Shown here in pieces: positions 53,340-61,541 of a DNA stretch of 64,000 nucleotides. Location of the stretch: the NCBI RefSeq assembly GCF_011761185.1, contig NZ_JAAOYM010000003.1, forward strand, positions 186,001 through 250,000, written 5' to 3'. The translations under genes were made by a program, and so were the position numbers. The stretch is from Saccharomonospora amisosensis. Its GTDB lineage: Bacteria; Actinomycetota; Actinomycetes; Mycobacteriales; Pseudonocardiaceae. The number at the start of each line of letters is the position of its first letter. Position 1 is the first letter of the stretch. Below the pieces are notes generated by a model, which saw only the letters and a list, made by a program, of their open reading frames with translations, was not told where the DNA came from and made no database searches.

Positions 53340-54734
53340 CGCGTGCAGGATGCGGGCGAGGGACTCGGTGACCCGCTCGGTCTGCGGCAGATGCAGCCAC
53401 TCGTCGGGCACGTGCGCGTTGTTGCCAGGACCCCTGGGTCCCGTCACAACGAACTGCGCCTGAGGGTAGGCATGCCCGAACTGGCCAAGGAACGGGATCG
53501 TGCCGCCCAGGCCGAGCGCACGCCACGGCTTGCCGAACACCTCGGCGCTCACCGTGTCCAGCGCCGAGGTCAACCAGCCCGCCATCGGTGGGGCACTCCA
53601 GCCGCTGGCGGCCTCGGCTCTGTCGATACGCACCCGCGCGCCGTAGGGCACGTCGGTGGTGAGCACGCGAGTGATGGCGCGTAGCGCCGCCGCCGCGTCC
53701 ACGGTGGGCGGCAGCCGGAAGCTGAGCTTGAGACTGGTGTAGGGGCGAAGCACGTTGCCCGCGTCCTGCAGCGGCGGGAGTCCCTCGGCACCGGTGACCG
53801 ACAGGGTCGTGCGCCAGGTGTTGTTCAGCGCCAACTCCACCGGGTCGTCGGTGACGGTGTGCACACCTTCGGCGAGCGGAAGGGCGGGAGTGAGGAAACC
53901 TTCGGCGGCGGCGGTGCGCACCTCGGCCAGCCGATCGGCCGGTGGTTCGGCCTCGCATTCGGGTAGCAGGGTGCGGCCGGTCCTGGAGTCCTCGATGCGG
54001 TCAAGCAACTGCCTGATCACGCGGAACGAACTGGCGACGATGCCGCTGCCGTGGCCGGAGTGCACACCCGCGTCCAGCACGCGCACCGTGAGGTCGGCGA
54101 ACGCGATCCCACGCAGGGACGTGGCCAGCCACAGCCGCTCGTAGTCCGCCCCCGCGGTGTCAAGGCAGACGACAAGGCCGACCCTTCCCAGCCGCTGCTC
54201 GAGATGAGCCAGGTAGGCGGGCAGGTCGGTGCTTCCCGACTCCTCACCGGTCTCCAGCAACACCACCGTGCGCGCGTGACTGCCGCCCCCTGCCCGCAAG
54301 GCCTCGAGTGCCACCGCCGCGGCGAAGGCGGCGTAGCCGTCGTCACCGGCTCCCCTTCCGTAGAGCCGGTCGTCCTTGAGCACCGGCGTCCACGGGTCGA
54401 GACCCGGTGACCATTCACCCGCGGCGGGCTGCTTGTCAAGGTGACCGTAGACCACGACCGTCTCCTCGGTGGCGGCGGAACTGGCAGGTACGTCCAGCAG
54501 CAGCACCGGCGTGCGGCCTGGCAACTCGACGATCTCGGTTCGCGCCCCCTCGATCGGGCGATCGGCCAGCCAGGCGCGTACCTGTTCCACGGCGGCGTGC
54601 AACTGACCGCGCCTGGCCCACTCCGAGTCGAACGCAGGGGACAGTGCGGGGATCCGCACGAACTCCGACAGCCCTGCCAGCGCGTCCCTCGCCCACAACG
54701 CTTCAACCGTCTCGCGCACCGCTTGGAGGTCCAT
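53322..54734 (-). CDS. M20 family metallopeptidase (dipeptidase-like), paralogue 2
   Basis: 470 aa from ATG 54734 (MDLQAVRETVEALW). It closely matches paralogue 1 along its whole length: IPALSPAFDSEWARRGQLHAA, YGHLDKQPAAGEWSPGLDPW, GRGAGDDGYAAFAAAVALEAL, LLETGEESGSTDLPAYLAHLE, FGKPWRALGLGGTIPFL and NNAHVPDEWLHLPQTERVTE. All M20 metal ligands are kept. It converges on the binding-protein gene and ends inside the shared terminator. The frame is open to 54890 but the upstream codons look non-coding. Confidence 0.9.
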   Translation of the reverse strand: MDLQAVRETVEALWARDALAGLSEFVRIPALSPAFDSEWARRGQLHAAVEQVRAWLADRPIEGARTEIVELPGRTPVLLLDVPASSAATEETVVVYGHLDKQPAAGEWSPGLDPWTPVLKDDRLYGRGAGDDGYAAFAAAVALEALRAGGGSHARTVVLLETGEESGSTDLPAYLAHLEQRLGRVGLVVCLDTAGADYERLWLATSLRGIAFADLTVRVLDAGVHSGHGSGIVASSFRVIRQLLDRIEDSRTGRTLLPECEAEPPADRLAEVRTAAAEGFLTPALPLAEGVHTVTDDPVELALNNTWRTTLSVTGAEGLPPLQDAGNVLRPYTSLKLSFRLPPTVDAAAALRAITRVLTTDVPYGARVRIDRAEAASGWSAPPMAGWLTSALDTVSAEVFGKPWRALGLGGTIPFLGQFGHAYPQAQFVVTGPRGPGNNAHVPDEWLHLPQTERVTESLARILHAHATAA

Positions 54735-55110
54735 GCCGTGATCGTGGCACGACATCGACGTGTCGCATGTCACACTTGAGGGGCAGCAGGTCGGGAGAGC
54801 GGCGATCCGCAACATCGTTGCCTGCCGGGCGAAACCCCCGCGTGCACTGGTCAACTCGGCGCTCGCAGGTACGACTTTCGGCGGGCGCACGTTCGGCCGT
54901 CCTAACGTTTCCGCTGCTCAGCGACACGATGCGAGCAACGAATCGGACTCGAGGACTCACCGGCGTGCGGGTGTTCATGCCAGGATTACCGCGTGAACCG
55001 TCACCGCCGACGGGCACCCGGGCGCTCGGACCGATGCACGCCAGGTGACCGCCGGTGCGCCACGGAGGTCGCCACAAGCGGCCTCGTGGCACGACATCAA
55101 GGAGAAGCGC
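54735..55110. other. Intergenic promoter region between paralogue 2 and bkdA
   Basis: 376 bp between divergent genes. It holds CGACATCGACGTGTCG (54752-54767, 5-bp arms, 6-bp spacer), a weak palindrome near the peptidase start. No gene, riboswitch or regulator gene was recognised; open frames here have no family resemblance. Confidence 0.4.
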
Positions 55111-56340
55111 ATGTCGTCCCCCGAACAGTGGACGCGCCCAGAACCTGGCGCCGGACCGGCCGCGACAGCGGCACAACCGTCCCCAGAACAGGTGATAGCG
55201 GGCTTGCGAGCAACAGCAGAGGGCGGGGCAGAGCTCACCCAACTGCTCACGCCCGAAGGCGAGCGGCAACCGTCGCGATTCGACCCCTACCTTGCCGACA
55301 TCGACGACGCCGCACTGCGCGGGCTTTACCGGGACATGGTCCTGGTGCGCCGCGCCGACCGGGAATGCAACGCGATGCAGCGGCAGGGTCAGCTGGGCAT
55401 CTGGGTGCCGCTGCTCGGCCAGGAGGCCGCGCAGGTCGGTTCAGGCAGAGCTCTGAAACCGCAGGACATGGCTTTTCCCAGCTACCGCGAGCACGGCGTC
55501 GCCTACACGCGCGGTGTCGACTTCCGCGAACTGCTCGGGATCTTCCGCTGCACCGATCACAGCGCGTGGGATTTCCGCGAGCACGGCTTCCACCCGTACA
55601 CGATCGTCATCGGCAACCAGGTGCTCAACGCCACCGGCTACGCCATGGGGCAGAAGTTCGAGGGCAAGGTCGGCAACACCGATCCCGATGGCAAGCCCTC
55701 CGACACTGACGAGGCCACCATCGTCTACTTCGGCGACGGCGCCACCAGCCAGGGCGACGTACACGAGGGCTTCGTGTGGGCCGCGGTCTACGACGCGCCG
55801 GTGGTGTTCTTCTGCCAGAACAATCAGTGGGCCATCTCCGAACCCACCGAACGGCAGTCACGGCTGCCGCTCTACCAGCGGGCCCGCGGCTACGGCTTCC
55901 CCGGCATCCGGGTCGACGGCAACGACGTGCTCGCCTGCCTCGCCGTGACCAGGTGGGCGCTTGACGAGTGCAGGCACGGTAACGGCCCCGTGCTGATCGA
56001 GGCGTTCACCTACCGCATGGACGCGCACACGACCACGGACGACCCGACGCGGTACCGGCTGTCCGACGAGATCGAGGTCTGGAAGCACAAGGACCCGATC
56101 GAGCGAGTCCGCGTGCAACTGGCCCGCACCGGCGCCGCCGACCAGGAGTTCTTCGACCAGGTGCAGGCGGACGCCGACGCCTTCGCGGCCGAGTTGCGCG
56201 ACTACTGCTTCAACATGCCGGACCCGCCGCCTGAGCGGATCTTCTCGGCGGTGTACGCCGAACCGTCCTCGGCGCTCGACGCCCAGCGTGAGGAGTACCT
56301 GGCCTACCTCTCCGGGTTCGCCGACGGAGGTGAGCAGTGA
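55111..56340 (+). CDS. bkdA: Branched-chain 2-oxoacid dehydrogenase E1 alpha
   Basis: 409 aa from ATG 55111 with AAGGAG upstream. Thiamine-diphosphate motif GDGATSQGDVHEGFVWAAVYDAPVVFFCQNNQWAIS, and AFPSYREHGVAYTRGVDFRELLGI near the middle; regulatory-loop region YRMDAHTTTDDPTRYR near the C-terminus. It decarboxylates branched-chain 2-oxoacids with the E1 beta subunit. Since actinobacteria use the single-chain AceE for pyruvate, the alpha/beta E1 points to the branched-chain complex. First gene of a three-gene operon. Confidence 0.85.
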   Translation: MSSPEQWTRPEPGAGPAATAAQPSPEQVIAGLRATAEGGAELTQLLTPEGERQPSRFDPYLADIDDAALRGLYRDMVLVRRADRECNAMQRQGQLGIWVPLLGQEAAQVGSGRALKPQDMAFPSYREHGVAYTRGVDFRELLGIFRCTDHSAWDFREHGFHPYTIVIGNQVLNATGYAMGQKFEGKVGNTDPDGKPSDTDEATIVYFGDGATSQGDVHEGFVWAAVYDAPVVFFCQNNQWAISEPTERQSRLPLYQRARGYGFPGIRVDGNDVLACLAVTRWALDECRHGNGPVLIEAFTYRMDAHTTTDDPTRYRLSDEIEVWKHKDPIERVRVQLARTGAADQEFFDQVQADADAFAAELRDYCFNMPDPPPERIFSAVYAEPSSALDAQREEYLAYLSGFADGGEQ

Positions 56341-57368
56341 TGGCCGCACCCGTCAAGACCACCGTGGACAACCCAACCTCGACCGTCCGTAACCTGACCA
56401 TCGGCAAGGCACTCAACCTCGGGTTGCGTGCCGCGATGGAGGCCGACGACAAGGTCATCGTCATGGGAGAGGACGTCGGCAAGCTCGGCGGTGTCTTCCG
56501 CATCACCGACGGATTGCAGAAGGACTTCGGTGAACAGCGGGTGCTGGACACGCCGCTGGCCGAGTCCGGGATCATCGGCACAGCGGTGGGGCTCGCCGTT
56601 CGCGGCTTCCGCCCGGTGTGCGAGATCCAGTTCGAGGGGTTCATCTTCCCCGGCTTCGACCAGATCTCCAGCCAGTTGGCGAAACTGCACTACCGCACGC
56701 AGGGCGAGATCAAGGTGCCCGTGGTGATCCGGGTGCCGTTCGGCGGCGGTATCGGCGCGGTCGAGCACCACTCGGAGTCGCCGGAGTCGCTGTTCGCGCA
56801 CATCGCGGGGCTTCGCGTGGTCTCGTGTTCCAACGCCGTTGACGCCTACTGGATGATCCAGCAGGCCATCCGGTGCGACGACCCGGTGCTGCTGTTCGAG
56901 CCGAAACGGCTCTACCACTCGGCGGCTGCCAAGGCCGACGTCGACACGGCGGCCAGCCCGGATCCGCTGTTCGCCTCCCGCGTCGTTCGCGAAGGCTCGG
57001 CCGCCACGTTGGTGGCCTACGGGCCTTCGGTGAAGGTGTGCCTTGATGCCGCGGCGGCGGCACGGGAGGAGGGCACCTCACTCGAGGTCATCGATCTGCG
57101 CACGCTGTCGCCGCTGGACCTCGAGCCGGTGTTCGAGTCCGTGCGCCGAACCGGACGGCTGATCACCGTCTCGGAAGCGCAACCGGAGTCGTCCATCACC
57201 TCCGAGATCGCCGCCAGGGTGCAGCAGGAGTGCTTCTTCTCGCTGGAGGCCCCCGTGCTGCGCGTCACGGGTTTCGACACGCCGTATCCGCCTGCGAAGC
57301 TGGAGGAGCATTTCCTTCCCGATCTCGATCGGGTGCTGCACGCCGTCGACCGAGCGCTGGCCTGGTGA
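56337..57368 (+). CDS. bkdB: Branched-chain 2-oxoacid dehydrogenase E1 beta
   Basis: 343 aa. Overlaps the E1 alpha stop (GTGATG; GTG 56337 or ATG 56340 may be the start). Typical E1 beta sequence: NLGLRAAMEADDKVIVMGEDVGKLGGVFRITDGLQ, TPLAESGIIGTAVGLAVRGFRPVCEIQF and RVPFGGGIGAVEHHSESPESLF. Forms the alpha2-beta2 decarboxylase and supplies the transketolase-type partner domain. Confidence 0.87.
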   Translation: MMAAPVKTTVDNPTSTVRNLTIGKALNLGLRAAMEADDKVIVMGEDVGKLGGVFRITDGLQKDFGEQRVLDTPLAESGIIGTAVGLAVRGFRPVCEIQFEGFIFPGFDQISSQLAKLHYRTQGEIKVPVVIRVPFGGGIGAVEHHSESPESLFAHIAGLRVVSCSNAVDAYWMIQQAIRCDDPVLLFEPKRLYHSAAAKADVDTAASPDPLFASRVVREGSAATLVAYGPSVKVCLDAAAAAREEGTSLEVIDLRTLSPLDLEPVFESVRRTGRLITVSEAQPESSITSEIAARVQQECFFSLEAPVLRVTGFDTPYPPAKLEEHFLPDLDRVLHAVDRALAW

Positions 57369-57379
57369 GGGGGAGGAAC

Positions 57380-58729
57380 ATGCCTGAGTACAAGCAGTTC
57401 CCACTCGCCGACACCGCCGAAGGGCTCACCGAGGCCGAGATCCTGAACTGGCGTGTGAAGCCGGGCGACGAGGTGCGGGTCAACCAGATCGTCGTGGAGA
57501 TCGAGACGGCCAAGGCGGCGGTGGAGTTGCCGATCCCGTGGTCGGGCGTAGTCACCGAGTTGCTCGTCGAACCGGGACAGACGGTGGAGGTCGGCACGCC
57601 GATCATGACCGTCGATGTCGATCCCGGCGGCGGTTCGCCCGGCGCCCACCCGGCGAACAACGGCTCGGCGAAGGTCGAATCCGTCGAAGCCATCGCGCCC
57701 GCCGAGCCTGCTTCATCTGCTCCACCCGCCGACGAGGAGATGAAGCCGCTGGTCGGCTACGGCTCCAAGGCGGTGTCGGCGAAGCGCCGCCCTCGCAAGG
57801 CGGCTGCCTCGCAGGGTGCGGACGTCGCCACCGGACGGCTGGCTGACGCGACCGTCACGTCGGCGAACACACATGTGCCACTGGCCAAGCCGCCGGTGCG
57901 CAAGCTCGCCAAGGAGTTGGGCGTCGACCTGCGTACCGTCCCCGGTTCCGCCGATGGCGGCGTCATCACGAGGGAGGACGTGCGAAGGGCAGCACAACCG
58001 CTGACCACGCCCGCCGCCGCACCAGCGGGGGCTCGGGAACGCCGGGTGCCGATCAGGGGTGTCCGCAAGGCCACCGCGCAGGCGATGGTGGACAGCGCGT
58101 TCTCAGCCCCGCACGTGACGGAGTTCCTCACCGTCGACGTCACCCCGATGATGACGCTGCGGGAGAAGCTGAAGGCCACACCCGAGTTCTCCGCCGTCAA
58201 GCTGACCCCGCTGGCCTTCGCGGCTAAGGCGGTCTGCTTGGCGGTGCGGCGAACCCCGGACGTCAACGCCGTGTGGGACGAGCAGGCAGGCGAGATCGTC
58301 TACAAGGAATACGTCCACCTCGGCATCGCGGCGGCGACTCCACGGGGCCTGGTGGTGCCCAAGGTGCGCGACGCCGACGCGATGTCACTGGCCGAGCTCG
58401 CGGCCGCGATCGAGCGGCTGACCAGCACCGCGAAGGAGGGCAAGACGCCACCGGAGGACATGCTCGGCGGCACGTTCACCATCACCAATGTGGGCGTGTT
58501 CGGTGTGGACACCGGTACGCCGATCATCAACCCTGGTGAGTCGGCGATCCTCGCGCTGGGTGCGATCAAGGACATGCCGTGGGTGGTCGAAGGTGAGCTG
58601 GCCGTGCGCAAGGTGCTGCAACTGTCGCTGAGCTTCGACCACAGGGTGGTGGACGGCCAGCAGGGTTCACAGTTCCTCGCCGATGTCGGGGCGCTGCTGT
58701 CCGACCCGGCCACGGCTATCACGTACTGA
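57380..58729 (+). CDS. bkdC: 2-Oxoacid dehydrogenase E2 (acyltransferase)
   Basis: 449 aa from ATG 57380 (GGGGAGGAAC ribosome site). One lipoyl domain with Lys in EIETAKAAVELP (about residue 40), an Ala/Pro linker, a peripheral-subunit-binding domain (PPVRKLAKELGVDLRTVPGS, about 175-210) and the catalytic domain ending SLSFDHRVVDGQQG (His and Asp of HRxxDG). It transfers the acyl group to CoA. No E3 gene follows, so lipoamide dehydrogenase must come from elsewhere. A strong hairpin ends the operon. Confidence 0.9.
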   Translation: MPEYKQFPLADTAEGLTEAEILNWRVKPGDEVRVNQIVVEIETAKAAVELPIPWSGVVTELLVEPGQTVEVGTPIMTVDVDPGGGSPGAHPANNGSAKVESVEAIAPAEPASSAPPADEEMKPLVGYGSKAVSAKRRPRKAAASQGADVATGRLADATVTSANTHVPLAKPPVRKLAKELGVDLRTVPGSADGGVITREDVRRAAQPLTTPAAAPAGARERRVPIRGVRKATAQAMVDSAFSAPHVTEFLTVDVTPMMTLREKLKATPEFSAVKLTPLAFAAKAVCLAVRRTPDVNAVWDEQAGEIVYKEYVHLGIAAATPRGLVVPKVRDADAMSLAELAAAIERLTSTAKEGKTPPEDMLGGTFTITNVGVFGVDTGTPIINPGESAILALGAIKDMPWVVEGELAVRKVLQLSLSFDHRVVDGQQGSQFLADVGALLSDPATAITY

Positions 58730-58732
58730 CAC

Positions 58733-58780
58733 CCGCCGCGACCCGCCGTCACGATCACCAGGTGCGGCGGGTCGCGGTGG
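58733..58780 (+). terminator. Terminator of the bkd operon
   Basis: 16-bp stem (58733-58748 with 58765-58780, core CCGCGACCCGCCG, one G-U pair), loop 16 nt, starting 3 bp after the E2 stop. No T-run. Confidence 0.82.
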
Positions 58781-58825
58781 TAGCACCGCGGGAGCAAATT
58801 CCGGCACGCGCGCGTTGGAAAGGGT

Positions 58826-59284
58826 ATGGCTGTCGTGTTCCTGCTCTACGTGGTTGCCGAGGTGGCCGCCGTCTGGGCGGTCGCGTCCGCCATCGGCCTG
58901 CTGCCCACACTGGGCCTGCTGCTGGCAGGCGCCATCGTCGGCTCGTGGCTCGCGCGCCGCGAGGGAGGCAAGGCAGCGCGGGCGTTCATGGCCACCGCCA
59001 GGTCGGGTCGCTCGCCGCACGCCGAGGTCACCGACGGCATGCTGGTCGGGCTCGGCGGCCTGCTGATCCTGCTGCCAGGCTTCGTGACCGACTTCGCCGG
59101 GTTGCTCTTGCTGCTTCCGCCGACCCGTGGCTTCGCGCGGCGCGCTTGGCTACGGCGAATCGAGCGCAAGGTGCCGGTCTCACACCGGCACTACGGCGGG
59201 GTGATCGTCGTGGACAGTGAGGTGGTGCGGGAACCAGGCGAGCCGCAGGCGCAGCCGAGGCGGCCGGTGATTGACTCCGAGTGA
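58826..59284 (+). CDS. FxsA family membrane protein
   Basis: 152 aa. The FxsA domain has four hydrophobic stretches: FLLYVVAEVAAVWAVASAIGL, TLGLLLAGAIVGSWLARREG, MLVGLGGLLILLPGFVTDFAGLLLLLPPTRG and the basic tail. The GGLLILLPGFVTDFAG motif is diagnostic. E. coli FxsA eases exclusion of phage T7 by F plasmid; chromosomal function is unknown. Start at ATG 58826 preceded by GGAAAGG. Confidence 0.9.
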   Translation: MAVVFLLYVVAEVAAVWAVASAIGLLPTLGLLLAGAIVGSWLARREGGKAARAFMATARSGRSPHAEVTDGMLVGLGGLLILLPGFVTDFAGLLLLLPPTRGFARRAWLRRIERKVPVSHRHYGGVIVVDSEVVREPGEPQAQPRRPVIDSE

Positions 59285-59299
59285 ACCCGGCGGCAGGGG

Positions 59300-59860
59300 T
59301 CAGGCCGGTTTTGGCAGGTCGAAGTAGCCGACCAGCCGCAGAGCGGGGGTGTAGTCACCCCTCACCTTGATCTTGCCGGTGATGAACATGGCTGGCACGC
59401 CGACGTTGCCGGTGGCCATGCGAAGGAAATCGTCGGCTTCCACCGTGATCGTCGTGTCGACGTGCTCGTACGGCCGCGTGCTCCAGCTGCAACGGCCGTC
59501 CTCGATGAGCGTGTAGAAGCGCTCGTAGTCGCCTTCACCGTCGGGAAAGCGCCACGCCACGACGAGGGTGACGTACTTGACTCGCTCCGGAACCAGCTGC
59601 TCCGACATCCGGCGGAACACCTCGCGCAACAACACCGGACGCAGCCTCGGATGCTCGCAGGCAACGCGCAACTGTTGCTTCGAGGTCCTGCCGACCACCC
59701 TGGCGAGCACTTCGGTGGACAGCGCGCTCAACGAGGCACCCGCACCGCTGTCCTCCAGCATGTGCAGGGTGTCGAGCAGCCGTAAGAACTGCTCAGGTGT
59801 CAGGGCGCCGACGTCGAGTCCGTCGGCGAACTCGTCCAGCGCGCCTCCGAATTCGGACAC
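59300..59860 (-). CDS. SCP2 sterol/lipid-binding domain protein
   Basis: 186 aa from GTG 59860. An N-terminal helical half (EFADGLDVGALTPEQFLRLLDTLHML) precedes a C-terminal SCP2 domain (WRFPDGEGDYERFYTLIEDGRCSWSTRPYEHVDTTITVEADDFLRMATGNVGVPAMFITGKIKVRGDYTPALRL). Binds sterol or acyl-CoA lipids in the cytoplasm. The TTACY palindrome lies 11 bp upstream of its start, so it probably shares regulation with the lipid genes. Start choice is uncertain; the frame is open to 59968. Confidence 0.85.
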   Translation of the reverse strand: MSEFGGALDEFADGLDVGALTPEQFLRLLDTLHMLEDSGAGASLSALSTEVLARVVGRTSKQQLRVACEHPRLRPVLLREVFRRMSEQLVPERVKYVTLVVAWRFPDGEGDYERFYTLIEDGRCSWSTRPYEHVDTTITVEADDFLRMATGNVGVPAMFITGKIKVRGDYTPALRLVGYFDLPKPA

Positions 59861-59870
59861 CGGCGTAAGG

Positions 59871-59884
59871 TTACCCAGCGGTAG
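59871..59884. promoter_or_regulatory. TTACY-N4-RGTAR palindrome between SCP2 and TetR genes
   Basis: TTACCCAGCGGTAG, fitting the consensus of the etfD, fadE5 and fadA2/fabG4 sites. It lies between the divergent SCP2 and TetR genes, suggesting autoregulation by the TetR at 59953. Confidence 0.55.
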
Positions 59885-59952
59885 ACAGCGCGGCAATCCG
59901 CGGGCGACACAACACCGACGGGTAGCGTTTGCGCTGTAGGAGGAGGTATCAG

Positions 59953-60639
59953 GTGGCGCAGGACGCACAGCGACCGGCGGAACGAGCCAAACGATTGCCG
60001 AGGGCGGTCCGCGAGAAGCAGATCCTTGACGCCGCGGTGCGGGTGTTCTCGCTCCATGGCTACCACTCGGCTTCGATGGACGAGATCTCCGATGTCGCGG
60101 GCGTGTCCAAGCCGATGATCTACAGCTATCTTGGCGCGAAGGAGGACCTGTTCCTGCACTGCATCCGCCGCGAGGCCAACCGGATGTTGGAAGCCGTGCA
60201 GGCGGGGATAAGGCCCGACGTTCCCCCCGACATGCAACTCTGGCACGGGCTGCGTGCCTTCTACGGATTCGTCGCCTCGCACCGTGAGTCGTGGGTGGTG
60301 CTGCATCGGCACGCGATCACCGTCGGCGGGCCGTTCGCCGACGAGATCACCGACCTGCGCGGCAAGGCGATCAAGCTGGTCGGCGGGCTGGTGGTCAGCG
60401 CGGGTGCCCGCAAGGGCCTTGCCGAACAGGTGGAGTTCTCCGGCGAAGGCCTCGCCGCCGCACTGGTCGGCGCAGCGGAGTCACTCGCGGACTGGTGGCT
60501 CGACCACACCGACGTTCCCGACGGCGTGCTCGCCTCGTGGCTGATGAACCTGGCTTGGCTCGGCTTCAACGACCTCGTCGAGGGCCAGCTGTGGCGGCCC
60601 AGGGAACACGACGGCGAGCACGGCGCCGACCAGGCGTGA
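59953..60639 (+). CDS. TetR family regulator, candidate regulator of the fatty-acid genes
   Basis: 228 aa from GTG 59953 with the strong ribosome site TAGGAGGAGG. TetR domain VREKQILDAAVRVFSLHGYHSASMDEISDVAGVSKPMIYSYLGAKEDLF (about residues 20-68), then a large helical ligand domain. It lies next to htdX-fabG4-fadA2, as Rv0238 lies near htdX in M. tuberculosis. Autoregulation and control of the TTACY-N4-RGTAR sites are inferred from position; the ligand may be an acyl-CoA. Confidence 0.85.
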   Translation: MAQDAQRPAERAKRLPRAVREKQILDAAVRVFSLHGYHSASMDEISDVAGVSKPMIYSYLGAKEDLFLHCIRREANRMLEAVQAGIRPDVPPDMQLWHGLRAFYGFVASHRESWVVLHRHAITVGGPFADEITDLRGKAIKLVGGLVVSAGARKGLAEQVEFSGEGLAAALVGAAESLADWWLDHTDVPDGVLASWLMNLAWLGFNDLVEGQLWRPREHDGEHGADQA

Positions 60640-60655
60640 CGGCGCGCCGAAGCTG

Positions 60656-61540
60656 CTAAGACGGCGAATCTACCCGCACCACGGTCCCCTCCAGGTGCGG
60701 CTTCGGTTTGCGCGCGTGCCACAGTTCGAAGGCCCAGCCCTGCTCGGTGGACCACGAGGTGAATGCCACCTTGGCGGGCAGCAACACCGGCAGCTTGAAC
60801 CGCACGTCCACCGTGTAGGCCTGCGGCAGCCTGCCCTCGAACGCCGCGAGGCAGCGAGCCTTGGTCCACATCCCGTGCGCGATGGCCGAGCGGAAGCCGA
60901 ACAACCGCGCGGTCAGCGAGTACAGGTGGATGGGGTTGCGGTCCCCTGACACCTCGGCGTAGCGCCGCCCGATGTCGGAAGGCACTTGCCACACCGCGCT
61001 CGCGGACGGCTTGGCCAGGCCCGTCGACCGTCGCCGCTCACCCTGCTCGCCGCCAGAACCGCCGCCACGACGCAGGTAGGTGCTCACGTCGGTCCACACG
61101 GCCGAGCCCGCGTCACCCTCGCCGGTTACCAGCTCACTCACCATGTCGAACTGGGTGCCCTTCTCGTGCGGGCGCAGGTTCTCGGCCCGTACCCGCAGGG
61201 TGAACTCCTCACCGACCCGAACCGGGCGCCGCTGGGTGATCCGGTTTGCCACGTGCACCATCCCCAGCAACGGGAACGGGAACTCCGGCTCGGTCATCAG
61301 CGCGACCTGCAACGGGAAGGCGAGCACGTGCGGGTAGGTGGCGGGCAGTTCGTCGCCGAGCCGGAAGCCGCACACCCGGTTGTACTCGGCGACGTGCGCG
61401 GGGTCGGCCACGACACCGGGGCGCATGTACTCCGAATCCGGCAGTACCTCGGCGGCCCCACGCTTGCGCAGTCCGCCGAGCACGGCCTTCGGGTACAGCG
61501 TTGACAGGCTCGGCGCTGCCGACAGTTCCTTGACGGTCAT
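60656..61540 (-). CDS. htdX: HtdX-type (R)-hydroxyacyl thioester dehydratase (MaoC-like)
   Basis: 294-aa double hotdog protein. The hydratase-2 motif in the C-terminal half is YAEVSGDRNPIHLYSLTARLFGF (catalytic Asp and His) followed by AIAHGMWTKARCLA. It reversibly dehydrates (3R)-hydroxyacyl-CoA/ACP. It starts immediately before fabG4's stop region (fabG4 ends 1 bp upstream), so the two are one operon, as in mycobacteria. Confidence 0.93.
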   Translation of the reverse strand: MTVKELSAAPSLSTLYPKAVLGGLRKRGAAEVLPDSEYMRPGVVADPAHVAEYNRVCGFRLGDELPATYPHVLAFPLQVALMTEPEFPFPLLGMVHVANRITQRRPVRVGEEFTLRVRAENLRPHEKGTQFDMVSELVTGEGDAGSAVWTDVSTYLRRGGGSGGEQGERRRSTGLAKPSASAVWQVPSDIGRRYAEVSGDRNPIHLYSLTARLFGFRSAIAHGMWTKARCLAAFEGRLPQAYTVDVRFKLPVLLPAKVAFTSWSTEQGWAFELWHARKPKPHLEGTVVRVDSPS

Positions 61541-61541
61541 C

